A stretch of DNA of 15,366 nucleotides, from positions 1 through 15,366 of the forward strand of contig CADDZH010000116.1 of assembly GCA_902812455.1 (NCBI GenBank), read 5' to 3'. The notes beneath the pieces were generated by a model, which was not told the origin of the DNA, did no database searches, and saw only the letters and a program-made list of their open reading frames with translations. Positions 1 through 8,112 of this stretch are shown in pieces (position 1 is the first letter of the stretch; the number at the start of each line of letters is the position of its first letter). Origin of the DNA: Chloroflexota bacterium (lineage in GTDB: Bacteria; Chloroflexota; Ktedonobacteria; Ktedonobacterales; Ktedonobacteraceae). Position numbers and translations under genes: made by a program.

Positions 1-58
1 GCTCACTAGCTGCCGGGTGCATGTAAGCTGTCAACTCTGCCATTTGTGGTCGACGGGG

Positions 59-96
59 GAAAACAAAACCGCCTGAGAAGCCAGTTCCCAGGCGGT
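59..96 (-). terminator. Rho-independent terminator, probably of the original ssrA gene
   Basis: A perfect 8-bp inverted repeat (ACCGCCTG at 69-76, CAGGCGGT at 89-96) encloses a 13-base loop. Read on the minus strand the stem is followed directly by TTTTGTTTT (about 60-68), the layout of an intrinsic terminator. It lies a few bases beyond the CCA end of the tmRNA-like remnant on the same strand, as the native terminator of that RNA gene would. Bases 1-58 beyond it hold no gene that I can see. Confidence 0.75.
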
Positions 97-101
97 CATA
101 A

Positions 102-136
102 TGGTGGAGATGGGGGAGAGTCGAACTACCTTCCAG
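102..136 (-). other. Diverged 3' end of a tmRNA (ssrA), likely attachment-site remnant
   Basis: On the minus strand the last bases read TTCGACT (T-loop), then CTCCCCCATCTCCACCA. This closely matches the usual bacterial tmRNA 3' end (T-loop, C-run, CATCTCC acceptor strand, ACCA). The similarity continues upstream to CTGGA near 136 and then stops. The T-stem is broken: GGTAG faces CTCCC, and there is one extra base relative to the common form. The RNA could not fold properly, so this is a remnant and not a working gene. Known biology: the 3' end of ssrA is a common target of tyrosine integrases, and the displaced end is free to decay. A tRNA origin is less likely given the acceptor sequence. 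Confidence 0.5.
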
Positions 137-240
137 GCTTTTTTCTTTCTCTTGAGTCGCCATTAGATGTGCCTATCAGGCTGAAGTAGAGATGAGTGTT
201 GTCCATTATTGTCTAGCTTTGTTGGCCTCTGTCTGCTTGG

Positions 241-262
241 TTTGCTATCACTTTTGCTATCA
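241..262. repeat. Tandem 10-bp direct repeat (TTTGCTATCA) near the attachment remnant
   Basis: TTTGCTATCA occurs at 241-250 and again at 253-262, a 12-bp period. Short direct repeats just inside an attachment core are typical of arm-type binding sites for tyrosine integrases. The location about 105 bp inside the tmRNA-like remnant fits that role, but assignment as integrase sites is inference. The rest of 137-266 contains no gene that I can support. Confidence 0.4.
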
Positions 263-266
263 TGTT

Positions 267-965
267 TTAGCTCATCGTGGAACTGATGGGCGTCATCTTA
301 TCTGTAAGACTACAGCGTGACAGTGTGGCAAACTTCCTCGCTTCATATTCTGCTCCTATTATAGCACACCTTGTTCTGCTGGCAAACCGTTGCCTTACTT
401 GTTTTAGCCCATCATTGTCAGTCTTGATAACCTGTACTTGTGTTTCTTTTTGCTCTTGCTTCTCCATTCTCGATTTGCGAAAACCGTAGATAAAGAGACC
501 AATGAGTGATCCGAAGATGCCAACCGCAATAACAGAGACAATGGTGATGATAAGAGAGGTAAACGCGATAGGGCTAATGTGCTTTATAAGCGCAGCGACC
601 CCTACAGCAACAGAAAGCCAACCCAACGCCTCGACAATCCAGCCGTTTATGTACAGAGCCGCCAGAAGGGGATGGGGTTTATCTGGTTTCGGTTTGTAAG
701 AGGCGGTGATGATCCCCCAGGTCAACATAGGAATGGCAATGACAAAGCAGACCAATGAAGTAGTTAAAGCAGATTCTTGCTTCTGGGCACCAAGCATAGC
801 AATAAGAAACACAAAACAAGCACCAATTAAAGCGGCGTCTCTTACCTTTCTCTCGCTATCTTTCACGTACTCAGCAGTTTCCATAACCTTTAGAGAGTTG
901 GCAATAACTGATTGAGACTTTTTATCAGGCTCTGGCTTATTCTCAGGTACATTGTTGTCACTCAT
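267..965 (-). CDS. Four-helix membrane protein of unknown function
   Basis: A 232-aa protein that I do not recognise. The start is set at the second in-frame ATG (965) because GGGAGG lies 6 bases upstream of it; an ATG two codons earlier touches that ribosome site. Residues 1-42 are polar and charged. Four hydrophobic stretches follow at roughly 44-60, 67-88, 103-127 and 131-161, then a charged tail rich in Lys, Gln and Glu (about 163-185) and a 45-residue end with several Cys. No enzyme motif is visible. It is the last gene before the element edge, downstream of the restriction genes but about 300 bp away. It could be an immunity, effector or other cargo protein; nothing in the sequence decides this. 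Confidence 0.7.
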   Translation of the reverse strand: MSDNNVPENKPEPDKKSQSVIANSLKVMETAEYVKDSERKVRDAALIGACFVFLIAMLGAQKQESALTTSLVCFVIAIPMLTWGIITASYKPKPDKPHPLLAALYINGWIVEALGWLSVAVGVAALIKHISPIAFTSLIITIVSVIAVGIFGSLIGLFIYGFRKSRMEKQEQKETQVQVIKTDNDGLKQVRQRFASRTRCAIIGAEYEARKFATLSRCSLTDKMTPISSTMS

Positions 966-971
966 TAACAT

Positions 972-1280
972 CCTCCCGCAAAATCTATTTATAACAACGA
1001 GTTAATAGAACATTTCTCCAATAAAGTAGGCTCATTGCGATCCAACGGCTTGCCATTGATCACTCGGTATGCTGCCCTCTCTACACTTCTAGCGCATCCT
1101 GCTTTGTTCATTTTTGAATGTTCTCGGTTGTTCTTCCTGTGGCTGCTCATCCAATGAGGGCCAGAGCTATTCGTCATGGGAGTTTTTGTTAGCATGGGCG
1201 TGTGATAGCAATAAGAAGTGATGGACAAATTCTGATATTGCAGGCAAGTGATCACAAGTTGTATTCATGATACCGAGACG
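972..1280. other. Intergenic stretch with no supported gene
   Basis: An 88-codon open frame on the minus strand (989-1255) is the only long frame. None of its possible ATG starts has a recognisable ribosome site, the translation has no domain I know, and its make-up is not clearly protein-like. The only repeated element seen is TCATGA at 1265-1270 and 1281-1286. No convincing terminator follows the 115-aa gene. Confidence 0.4.
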
Positions 1281-1628
1281 TCATGAGTCCTGGATTGGCG
1301 TCTTGTATCTTGCCTCACTCAGCCAGATCTCGGTACCAGGAGGGACGTCTTCAGGGTGGAGGTCACCGGCGATGGTGAGCGTGAGAACGGGATTCGCGGG
1401 GTCGCTGGTCGTCCAGAAATTACCTTCCTCATCACGCCTGAGTTCGACGCCGAAGCCTCCTATGCTGGCAGGCTGAACACGTCCATCGGGCAGGTGTAGT
1501 TCGAGCTTTTCACCGGCCATTGGCACGAACATATCCGGGGGGAGGCGCTTGATCGGTACTGGTGGCAGAACCCGCACGCTATTCCCAATCTGAGACGAAC
1601 TTTCGACAGTCAGCAGATAGCAACGCAT
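1281..1628 (-). CDS. Small beta-rich protein coupled to the methyltransferase
   Basis: A 115-aa protein that I do not recognise. Its ATG lies 2 bases after the TAA of the 1038-aa methyltransferase, with AGGAG about 8 bases upstream (inside the end of that gene), so the two are almost certainly co-translated. The sequence alternates short hydrophobic and charged segments with many Pro and Gly residues (for example LELHLPDGRVQPASIGGFGV and a WTTSDPANP turn), which suggests a compact beta-sheet fold. No helix-turn-helix, transmembrane segment or Cys/His metal cluster is seen. By position it could be an accessory, specificity-modifying or inhibitory subunit of the restriction system; this is inference. 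Confidence 0.75.
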   Translation of the reverse strand: MRCYLLTVESSSQIGNSVRVLPPVPIKRLPPDMFVPMAGEKLELHLPDGRVQPASIGGFGVELRRDEEGNFWTTSDPANPVLTLTIAGDLHPEDVPPGTEIWLSEARYKTPIQDS

Positions 1629-1630
1629 TG

Positions 1631-4600
1631 TTAACTCTCCTGAATTGCTTCGGTTATCTCATCCACCCATTCCTCCTGCTTCACATCCCTTGCTAACTCA
1701 TTTACCAGCTTCACCGTCTCCACGCTCACAGTGATCACTTTGCCAACCAGTCTAACGATATATTGCTCATCATCAAGGCGGTTGGGATCGCTCGCAATGC
1801 CGCTGCGTTTATCTGTGCTGACCTGGTACTGGTCGATCACCCATTCGAGGGCGGAACGGTTGCCTAAGCGGTACTGGAAACACTCCTGGGGGATACCTGC
1901 CAGTGTCAGCCATTCATTCACTTCTACTGCGCTTTTATCTGGCGTCAACTTCATCTTCGTGACATACCAGGTGACGGGAACATCTTTGTTCTCAAGCCAT
2001 GTGAGCGGATATTCCGGCGCTTGCTCATAATTCAGGTGGAGTTCCATTAATAGCTTGCCAATACGTACGCACGTATCGAATGCTGCACAATCCTTGAGCA
2101 GCGGAATGCGGGGCAGCTCGCGTTTGAGGTTCTCAGCATAGCGTTCGCGATATTGTGGATGGTGTAACATGGCATAGACGTAATGGAAGATATCCCGCTT
2201 TGTCACCTGCTCGCCGTAATGTGCCTGGAACTGTGCTAATGCCCAACCTGTGATATTCTCGCGCCTGTTGCTGCCGTCCTCGGCATAAGTGTAGTAGGGG
2301 AAACACTGAGCTTTCTCGAATGCCAAATCCAAGTCTGGAATAACATTTGTAGCAAGACAGCCAAAACCCAACCTGTCTCCTACGCCTGCAACACAGATTA
2401 CTCTGTTTTCTTCCTCAGCCGTTACAGTGGGGAAGATTGAAGGGAGCTTACCCTGTCGATGAGTCATAATACTATCGAAATACAGGTATCGTTTGGTAAA
2501 TGGCCGGTATAAAGCGTGCCTTATAGCAGATGTTGTGAATTTTGCTTCTACTTTACGCGAAAGACACTCTTTTAACCTGCTGCTCCATTTGATTTTTGTC
2601 TCATCATTCAGCACAAAGTTGTCAATATCTTTTGGACAATTAGCCCGTATCCAACGGGAAAGCTCAGCATTATATGTTTCAATCATGCTGCTTGCTTTGG
2701 TGGCTAATCTACCAGCATCAAAGTCATACATCCAGCTATCGCGAGTAGTTTCTGCACCTCTGGAATATACTTTGAAGATAGTGTGTACTTCTGCTCCACC
2801 CGCTTCCTCTATACGCGATGTCTTAGCCTCCTTTGTTCCCATTGGCAGAAAATTATCGGTGCCATATTCAGCATGTAGGTTCTCAGTAATCCACGCATAT
2901 TTATCGTCTGGTTGTAAGGTCTGCCACGCTAGCTCGTAAATGTCCTTTGCCTTCGTGAGCGTAATAAGCTTTGCTATACTGCTCTGCTGATCAGCAATTT
3001 TATGGTAGAGAATAGTAGCAGGGTGGCTGGTTAATTCATTTCCGTTCCGCTTGCGTACTAAAACAGTAATCCCAACGCCGACCATAATGCCAAAAACATT
3101 GCCCCCACCTCGTTTGCGTGCATTGCCCCCAAGGTCGAGGTGATAGATGGTGGTAAAGTCTTCCGCTAATCGTCTACGAAACATGTCAAAGGCAATACCA
3201 TCGAGAAAACTGTTATTGCTCACAAAACAGACGATACCATCGCGATCTCCAAGTCGATCTGTTGCCCAACGGAAAAATTTGATATATGCATCGCTCACTG
3301 CTCTATTATTGGTGGCTTTTGAGCCTTTCATATAGGTTTCGTATATACGCTCATCAATGATCGGATAACGACGATTCTTGTTATTCTCGTTTTCGCTTTT
3401 CTGTCCCACGTTATATGGTGGATTTCCGATCACCACCATGATTGGGGCTGTGCGTTCGCGTTGGATACGTTCGGTATTGGCTTCGCTGAAAAGTTCCATT
3501 TGCTGGCCTTCGAGGTTGAGGGTATCAGCAAAGCAAATGCCCTCGAACGGTTTGTATTCGCCGGTACGTTCGTAGTAGGCATGTTCGATGTTCAGCGAAG
3601 CGATATAGTAGGGCAACAACATGATCTCGTTGCAGAAGAGATCGTTGGCATATTTATAAGCAAGCGTGCTCCCGGAAATACGGCGCAAGATATTGACGAT
3701 GAAGTTACCTGTGCCAACACACGGGTCAAGCACCTGCACGCCTGGAGCGGACAGAGACGTATGAAACTCACGCTGCAAGATTTCCTCCACGCTGGCAACC
3801 ATGAACTCAACGATTTCCTGTGGGGTGTAGACGATGCCATGTGTGTCGGCCTGTTTGACGGAAAAGCCCTGAAAGAACCGTTCATAGACAGTATCGAGAA
3901 AGTGCTGTTTCTCTGTCCAGCTATCGAGCGTTCTGGCGGCTCCTTCGATGGCCACGTAGAAGCGATCCAGCGATTTCTCGAACTCGTTGCGGTTAAAGGT
4001 ACGGCTGGTAAGAGCTTCAATGACTTTTTCAATCTCGGCGGCAATCACATTGCGGCGAGTGAAATCGGGATCGTTGAAAACAGTCCGAAAGAGGCGCTCG
4101 GTTAAAAGGTGTTGCACCAGCATTTCGTCAACAGCTTCGCGACTGATCTGCGGATCGAGCGAACTGCGGCAAAGTTCTAGAAAGGTAGTGAAGGCGCTTA
4201 CAAATCGAGCGTTTTTAGCATGTTCTTCTTTGATGCGTTCTACCAGTCCTTGTGCAAGGTCAGGGATGCGCTGCTTGAATTCATTGACGGCGGTTTCAAA
4301 GGTGGCAATATCTGGCTCGGTATAGCTGAAGAACAGGCGCAACAAATCGAGCAGTTGATCACGCTGGGTCAGATCGGCCTCAAATGCTGGCTTGTTGTTT
4401 TGGTACAGAATGGCGCGGCGGGTATCTTCAAAGATGGTATTGGTCGTTGGATAGCCGATGCTGATCTTCTTACGAATCTCTGTCAGCAGATCGTCTCTAG
4501 TATCTTTGGCTTCCCAATAGCCACGCGGAAGTCTGAATGTGTCGCGTAACGTGCCATCCGGGCGTTTGCCGTTTGCAAGTGGCTCTTCTGGGATCAGCGT

Positions 4601-4747
4601 CCAATTGACGTTGGGTGCGAATGCCGCGAGCAGATTCTGAAAAGCTGACCTGATGGCTGTCTCACGGGTCACATCTTGCTGTTTGTAGGTTGCAAGTTCC
4701 TTATAATATTGGTCAACAGCTTTTTTGTGAGCGGTAGTGATCTGCAT
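1631..4747 (-). CDS. Fused nuclease / N6-adenine DNA methyltransferase, type ISP/IIG-like
   Basis: A 1038-aa protein that should methylate adenine in a DNA recognition site and probably cut unmodified DNA. Residues 63-81 carry a PD-(D/E)XK pattern (P63-D64-G ... E79-A-K81). Helical linker sequence runs to about 300. The methyltransferase follows: GIVYTPQEIVEFM (304-316, motif X region), DPCVGTGNF (341-349, SAM-binding motif I) and NPPY (442-445, catalytic motif IV). The remaining roughly 500 residues should hold target recognition, resembling the type ISP C-terminal specificity domain. Classical type ISP enzymes such as LlaGI also contain a helicase and are about 1.5 times longer; none is seen here, so the layout is closer to a type IIG enzyme. 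It starts 91 bp after the 677-aa nuclease-like gene. The family call is firm; cleavage activity is not shown. Confidence 0.9.
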   Translation of the reverse strand: MQITTAHKKAVDQYYKELATYKQQDVTRETAIRSAFQNLLAAFAPNVNWTLIPEEPLANGKRPDGTLRDTFRLPRGYWEAKDTRDDLLTEIRKKISIGYPTTNTIFEDTRRAILYQNNKPAFEADLTQRDQLLDLLRLFFSYTEPDIATFETAVNEFKQRIPDLAQGLVERIKEEHAKNARFVSAFTTFLELCRSSLDPQISREAVDEMLVQHLLTERLFRTVFNDPDFTRRNVIAAEIEKVIEALTSRTFNRNEFEKSLDRFYVAIEGAARTLDSWTEKQHFLDTVYERFFQGFSVKQADTHGIVYTPQEIVEFMVASVEEILQREFHTSLSAPGVQVLDPCVGTGNFIVNILRRISGSTLAYKYANDLFCNEIMLLPYYIASLNIEHAYYERTGEYKPFEGICFADTLNLEGQQMELFSEANTERIQRERTAPIMVVIGNPPYNVGQKSENENNKNRRYPIIDERIYETYMKGSKATNNRAVSDAYIKFFRWATDRLGDRDGIVCFVSNNSFLDGIAFDMFRRRLAEDFTTIYHLDLGGNARKRGGGNVFGIMVGVGITVLVRKRNGNELTSHPATILYHKIADQQSSIAKLITLTKAKDIYELAWQTLQPDDKYAWITENLHAEYGTDNFLPMGTKEAKTSRIEEAGGAEVHTIFKVYSRGAETTRDSWMYDFDAGRLATKASSMIETYNAELSRWIRANCPKDIDNFVLNDETKIKWSSRLKECLSRKVEAKFTTSAIRHALYRPFTKRYLYFDSIMTHRQGKLPSIFPTVTAEEENRVICVAGVGDRLGFGCLATNVIPDLDLAFEKAQCFPYYTYAEDGSNRRENITGWALAQFQAHYGEQVTKRDIFHYVYAMLHHPQYRERYAENLKRELPRIPLLKDCAAFDTCVRIGKLLMELHLNYEQAPEYPLTWLENKDVPVTWYVTKMKLTPDKSAVEVNEWLTLAGIPQECFQYRLGNRSALEWVIDQYQVSTDKRSGIASDPNRLDDEQYIVRLVGKVITVSVETVKLVNELARDVKQEEWVDEITEAIQES

Positions 4748-4776
4748 ATTGCCCTGGTAACTTTCCCCACTACATT

Positions 4777-4806
4777 AGTATAAGTTGTTAGCTGCGTGTA
4801 GTGTAG
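4777..4806 (-). promoter_or_regulatory. Possible separate promoter for the methyltransferase gene
   Basis: On the minus strand TATACT (complement of 4777-4782) matches five of six -10 positions. A weak -35 (TACACT) lies 17 bases upstream. The expected start point is about 23 bases before the ATG at 4747. This would let the methyltransferase be expressed apart from the gene upstream. The match is to the general sigma-70 pattern only. Confidence 0.4.
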
Positions 4807-4838
4807 CGTATAGATGAGGAGATTGCAAGAGCAGGGTG

Positions 4839-6872
4839 TTAGCCGGGGTATATTATTGAGTCTATGAAATGGTAAGAAAAGCGATATTCTTCCCACAAAG
4901 GGGCTAGTGCTTCCTTAGCTGCATTGAGTTGATTTTGTTGAAAATAAGATGTTCCATCTACAACAATGCCGATAAATGCGCATGAAAGATAATCCGCAAC
5001 ATCGCTAGATTCATAATTAGCCATCTTGATACGTGCTACCTGCCTATCGAGAAAATTTAGGATGTGGTCATATGTTGATAGCCGAGGCAAGCTATCCGTT
5101 CTGTTTTCTTGTTCTGTTCTAACGCTGACGGCCCCTAAATTCTCTCGAATATAGTGCATATCAACAGTTGTAGGATCAGTACATCGTGCTAGCTCTGTAA
5201 ACGCAGCATAATATGGGCGTAAAAGCAAAGCTGGTACATAATGAGTTCCATAACCGTTATAGTGATGGAATAAAGATTGTATTTCATGTAGATAGGTTTC
5301 AAACTGCTTCGGCTCACTTATATCAGCTAGCGGGACACGCTCTGTTACATAATCCGTAATGGCTTCTCGCATGATGGCATCTAGTCGTTTTTGGCCTGGA
5401 TTTAAAAATGGAAACATTTTTGTAGCCATTCGCTTAATCTTTCCAATACGCGTTGAGGATCGGCTTACAGAATAGTAAGAAAGGACTTTAGGGATAAATT
5501 GCTGCTCTATCCATTCTTTGGTATAGGTGGCAGTCCAGATACCGAGAGGACCTACGTCCTTATAAATCGAGCCGTAAGGTTTGTCCCGATATAGTTGGAG
5601 ATATGTAATACAATCAACATATAGCAGGTCAACCTCTTTATTACTTGGAAAGAAACTGTTTCCAATTTTAGGCCTGATTACTACATGATCTTGCTCAGGT
5701 TTCCCTTTTCGCGTCACACGTATTGACCAAGCATGGTGACTATCAAAAATATGCCAATCGGAGTTTCCATTAGCGTAATCAAATTCTCGAGAAAATTGTT
5801 TCATTAAATCCCATAGCCATTGTACTACGGAAAGTAACTCGAATCCTTTAATATCCTCCATAGATACCGGTCGAAACTCCCAAGTCTCTAGAACGTTGGT
5901 AGCCTCTACTAGAATCTCCTTATACTTTTGACAGACTTCATCAACTGCATCACATAAATCATTTGCTTCATTTTGCGAAAGAATAACCGTTGTTTCTCCT
6001 AAATGAACTTCAAATGTGCCTTGCTCTGTTGCATGAATAAAAGAGCGTGTTTCCCAGCCTGGGAGTGTACCTAATCCTATGAATAACTCCGTTAGAATTT
6101 CTGAATGCGAGAGATGGCAAGTAAGGCCCTGTAACATTATGTTACTAAATTCAATGCGACAACTGCCTCCTTCAAATGCTACTGGTAATTCGCAAGTGAT
6201 GGCTACTTTAGGTTTTACAACGGTCAGTTGTCTTCCTTCCTGCTTTGTTAACGGCTCAAAATCTCCCTTTGCTAGCAGGTCTCGTATATCAGGATAGCGA
6301 TTAATCGCCTGCATTACCTCAACATATTGAGCATGTGTTAAAGGGTCTATCGCTTGTTCTTTCAACCTTTTCACCGTCTCAAATTGGAGCTGATTATATA
6401 CTGACTCTGCTATATCCCTCCTACGAAGCTTATCTATTGTGATATCAAAGACTACTTCTTCACTACGGTGTTGATGGCGTTTTAGAATCACAAGATGGTG
6501 TCCATTTGTTGCTACAAGAAAAAGAGGCTTTAAATAGTTTCCATAGAATTTGGCTTGATTAATTGCGTCTGCTAGATCGTGTTCTTGTGGCTCCTTTGCC
6601 TCAACGAGAACAAGCGCGGTATCAGTCGATTGTTTATTAGGCTCGGAAACTGAAAAATATATTTGGTCGATTTCCGGTTTCCTTCCTCGCTTGCTACCTC
6701 GCTGATAATCACTGACCGGATATTTGCCATGACGGTATTCATCCGAATATCCAAGATATCGAAAAAATGGTAGGACAAATTTTGTCTCCACTTCATCCTC
6801 ATTCTGAAGGGGCGACGAATCAAAAGCATTGACCCAATTTATGAGTTGTTCGAGCGGAGCTTGATTTACCAT
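4839..6872 (-). CDS. HsdR-N-type PD-(D/E)XK nuclease domain with large unknown C-terminal region
   Basis: A 677-aa protein. Residues about 20-130 match the N-terminal nuclease domain of type I restriction HsdR subunits: NEDEVETKFVLPFF (24-37), PEID with D69, VLVEAKEP with catalytic-type E91-A-K93, the QAKFYGNYL motif (106-114) typical of this branch, and VATNG (120-124). HsdR proteins then carry two RecA-like helicase domains; here there is no Walker A or DEAD-type motif. About 550 residues of unrecognised sequence follow, with a Trp/Tyr/Phe-rich middle and a helical end. The start has AAGGTAGAG just upstream. It precedes the methyltransferase on the same strand, so it may be the restriction or effector half of a pair. 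Alternatively it could be an independent defence nuclease. The nuclease fold is fairly sure; the function is not. Confidence 0.8.
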   Translation of the reverse strand: MVNQAPLEQLINWVNAFDSSPLQNEDEVETKFVLPFFRYLGYSDEYRHGKYPVSDYQRGSKRGRKPEIDQIYFSVSEPNKQSTDTALVLVEAKEPQEHDLADAINQAKFYGNYLKPLFLVATNGHHLVILKRHQHRSEEVVFDITIDKLRRRDIAESVYNQLQFETVKRLKEQAIDPLTHAQYVEVMQAINRYPDIRDLLAKGDFEPLTKQEGRQLTVVKPKVAITCELPVAFEGGSCRIEFSNIMLQGLTCHLSHSEILTELFIGLGTLPGWETRSFIHATEQGTFEVHLGETTVILSQNEANDLCDAVDEVCQKYKEILVEATNVLETWEFRPVSMEDIKGFELLSVVQWLWDLMKQFSREFDYANGNSDWHIFDSHHAWSIRVTRKGKPEQDHVVIRPKIGNSFFPSNKEVDLLYVDCITYLQLYRDKPYGSIYKDVGPLGIWTATYTKEWIEQQFIPKVLSYYSVSRSSTRIGKIKRMATKMFPFLNPGQKRLDAIMREAITDYVTERVPLADISEPKQFETYLHEIQSLFHHYNGYGTHYVPALLLRPYYAAFTELARCTDPTTVDMHYIRENLGAVSVRTEQENRTDSLPRLSTYDHILNFLDRQVARIKMANYESSDVADYLSCAFIGIVVDGTSYFQQNQLNAAKEALAPLWEEYRFSYHFIDSIIYPG

Positions 6873-7044
6873 CTCTACCTTACAATATTGGAGTTTAGAC
6901 TAATTCCTTACGAAGCAAGGTGGGAAGCCACACGAGCCGTTTTTGATGGGAATCGCGTGATCTCAGTCTACAAGACGCTTGACACGAAAATCGTCTAAAC
7001 AACAATTACAATAAAATGGGGAGTATTAATGTGTTAAACAGGCT

Positions 7045-7692
7045 TTAAATCGCTTTTTTGCTACCAATCAGTCTCGCAAGCCCATGATAATGCGGCTCTC
7101 CATGGGAATCATCGTACTTCATGAACTCTTCATATCGCAATATCTCCAGCCTGGAAAACCATTCGGCTAGCTCGCCTTCATCGAAGTAGTGTTGAACAAA
7201 CGAGGCGGTCTCGCTGATCGTCTCGGTCGCTTTGCTGGCTGCGCTCGCTGCTGGGTCATGAACTGTGAAAGATTCGACGAATACAAAACCGCCTGGCTTG
7301 AGAGCGTCTATCATCGCCTGAGCAACTTTTTTACCCTCTTCCTCGGTGATGTGGTCAAGGATCGTCACTGCGATAATAGCATCATAAGAGTTGGGCTTGA
7401 GTTGCACTGTTCTCACATCGGCAACTTCACAACCGATGTTATCCAAGCCTTGTGAGCGAGCATATCTCTCTAGCTTCTGAATGCCCTGGCTAGAGATATC
7501 GATAGCGTGGACGTGATAGCCGTAGCGAGCTAGGAGCAGGCTGTTCCTGCCCTCACCGCAACCGAGGTCGAGGGCTTTTCTGGCTGGCGGATGGATCTCA
7601 TTCAGAAATTGCTCAAGTTCTTCTTCTGGCTTGAGGCCATAATAGAATGGGGTATCTGGCTCACCATAGACACGATTAAAGGAATCGGTCAT
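7045..7692 (-). CDS. Class I SAM-dependent methyltransferase, TehB-like
   Basis: A 215-aa soluble methyltransferase. The SAM-binding glycine motif ALDLGCGEG lies at 40-48, the acidic end of strand 2 (VHAIDIS, 61-67) binds the ribose, and a YDAIIAV segment forms strand 4. LKPGGFVFVES marks strand 5. The overall pattern resembles the TehB/tellurite-resistance and small-molecule methyltransferase group, but the true substrate cannot be read from sequence. The ATG starts one base after the TAG of the NTF2-like gene, so translation is coupled. It ends the three-gene operon headed by the XRE-TPR regulator. Confidence 0.88.
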   Translation of the reverse strand: MTDSFNRVYGEPDTPFYYGLKPEEELEQFLNEIHPPARKALDLGCGEGRNSLLLARYGYHVHAIDISSQGIQKLERYARSQGLDNIGCEVADVRTVQLKPNSYDAIIAVTILDHITEEEGKKVAQAMIDALKPGGFVFVESFTVHDPAASAASKATETISETASFVQHYFDEGELAEWFSRLEILRYEEFMKYDDSHGEPHYHGLARLIGSKKAI

Positions 7693-7693
7693 G

Positions 7694-8083
7694 CTATGCC
7701 TCGTTCTGTGGATGGGTTTGCCAGAGAACGTGAACGATCAGCCACCTGTCGCCGTATTTTGCTAGATGCATGTAATCGATGCCCCAGGCGGCTGTGAGTT
7801 TGGCGCTGGCTGTGTGGTCGAGCACTTCGTAGATGGTGATTTCTTTTGGTGCGTCCGGCGGGAACTGGCCGTCCTTGTTGTAGGTTTTCGTATGCTCAAG
7901 AAACTCTGCAAAGGTCATGATGCTTTCCGTAGCCTTGTTGCCTTGCACAAAGAAACCGCGCTTTGCCAGATCTGGGTGGACACTGCGCTCTATCTTCGAT
8001 GTATCCATCTCGTATACGCCTTCCACATAGTCCAGCACTGCTTGCCTGACGGCTTCATACTCTCTATTCATCTGGCTATCCAC
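7694..8083 (-). CDS. NTF2-like protein (Lumazine_bd_2 / SnoaL-like group)
   Basis: A 129-aa protein with the NTF2-like cone fold pattern: an N-terminal helix (EYEAVRQAVLDYVEGVYEMD), a loop with VHPDLAKRGFF, a FAEFLEHTKTYN segment, and C-terminal strands ending DRWLIVHVLWQTHP. Members of the Lumazine_bd_2 group look like this and mostly have unknown function; some act as small enzymes or ligand-binding proteins. The GTG start at 8083 has AGGG upstream; an ATG four codons later (8071) is also possible. It lies 29 bp after the XRE-TPR gene and 1 bp before the methyltransferase. It may supply or bind the substrate of that enzyme (inference). Confidence 0.82.
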   Translation of the reverse strand: MDSQMNREYEAVRQAVLDYVEGVYEMDTSKIERSVHPDLAKRGFFVQGNKATESIMTFAEFLEHTKTYNKDGQFPPDAPKEITIYEVLDHTASAKLTAAWGIDYMHLAKYGDRWLIVHVLWQTHPQNEA

Positions 8084-8112
8084 CGTTTCCCTGTAGTGTT
8101 TGCGATACTCGG

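Noticed and set aside
102..460. A complete tmRNA gene on the minus strand
   Set aside because: Similarity ends near base 136, the T-stem does not pair, and the region beyond 266 is a well-formed protein gene.
989..1255. 88-codon open frame on the minus strand
   Set aside because: No ribosome site at any possible start, no recognisable domain, and no conserved-looking segment.
3461..4105. 214-codon open frame on the plus strand
   Set aside because: Antisense to the methyltransferase domain, whose motifs I and IV are read on the other strand; a shadow of that gene.
6885..6998. Open stretch on the plus strand between the nuclease-like gene and the TehB-like gene
   Set aside because: Some protein-like residues appear before a stop near 6998, but there is no ATG and it runs antisense into the nuclease gene; it could be a pseudogene scrap but cannot be supported.
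6979..7006. TTGACA on the plus strand as a promoter
   Set aside because: The nearest TACAAT-like -10 is about 22 bases away, and no plus-strand gene follows.
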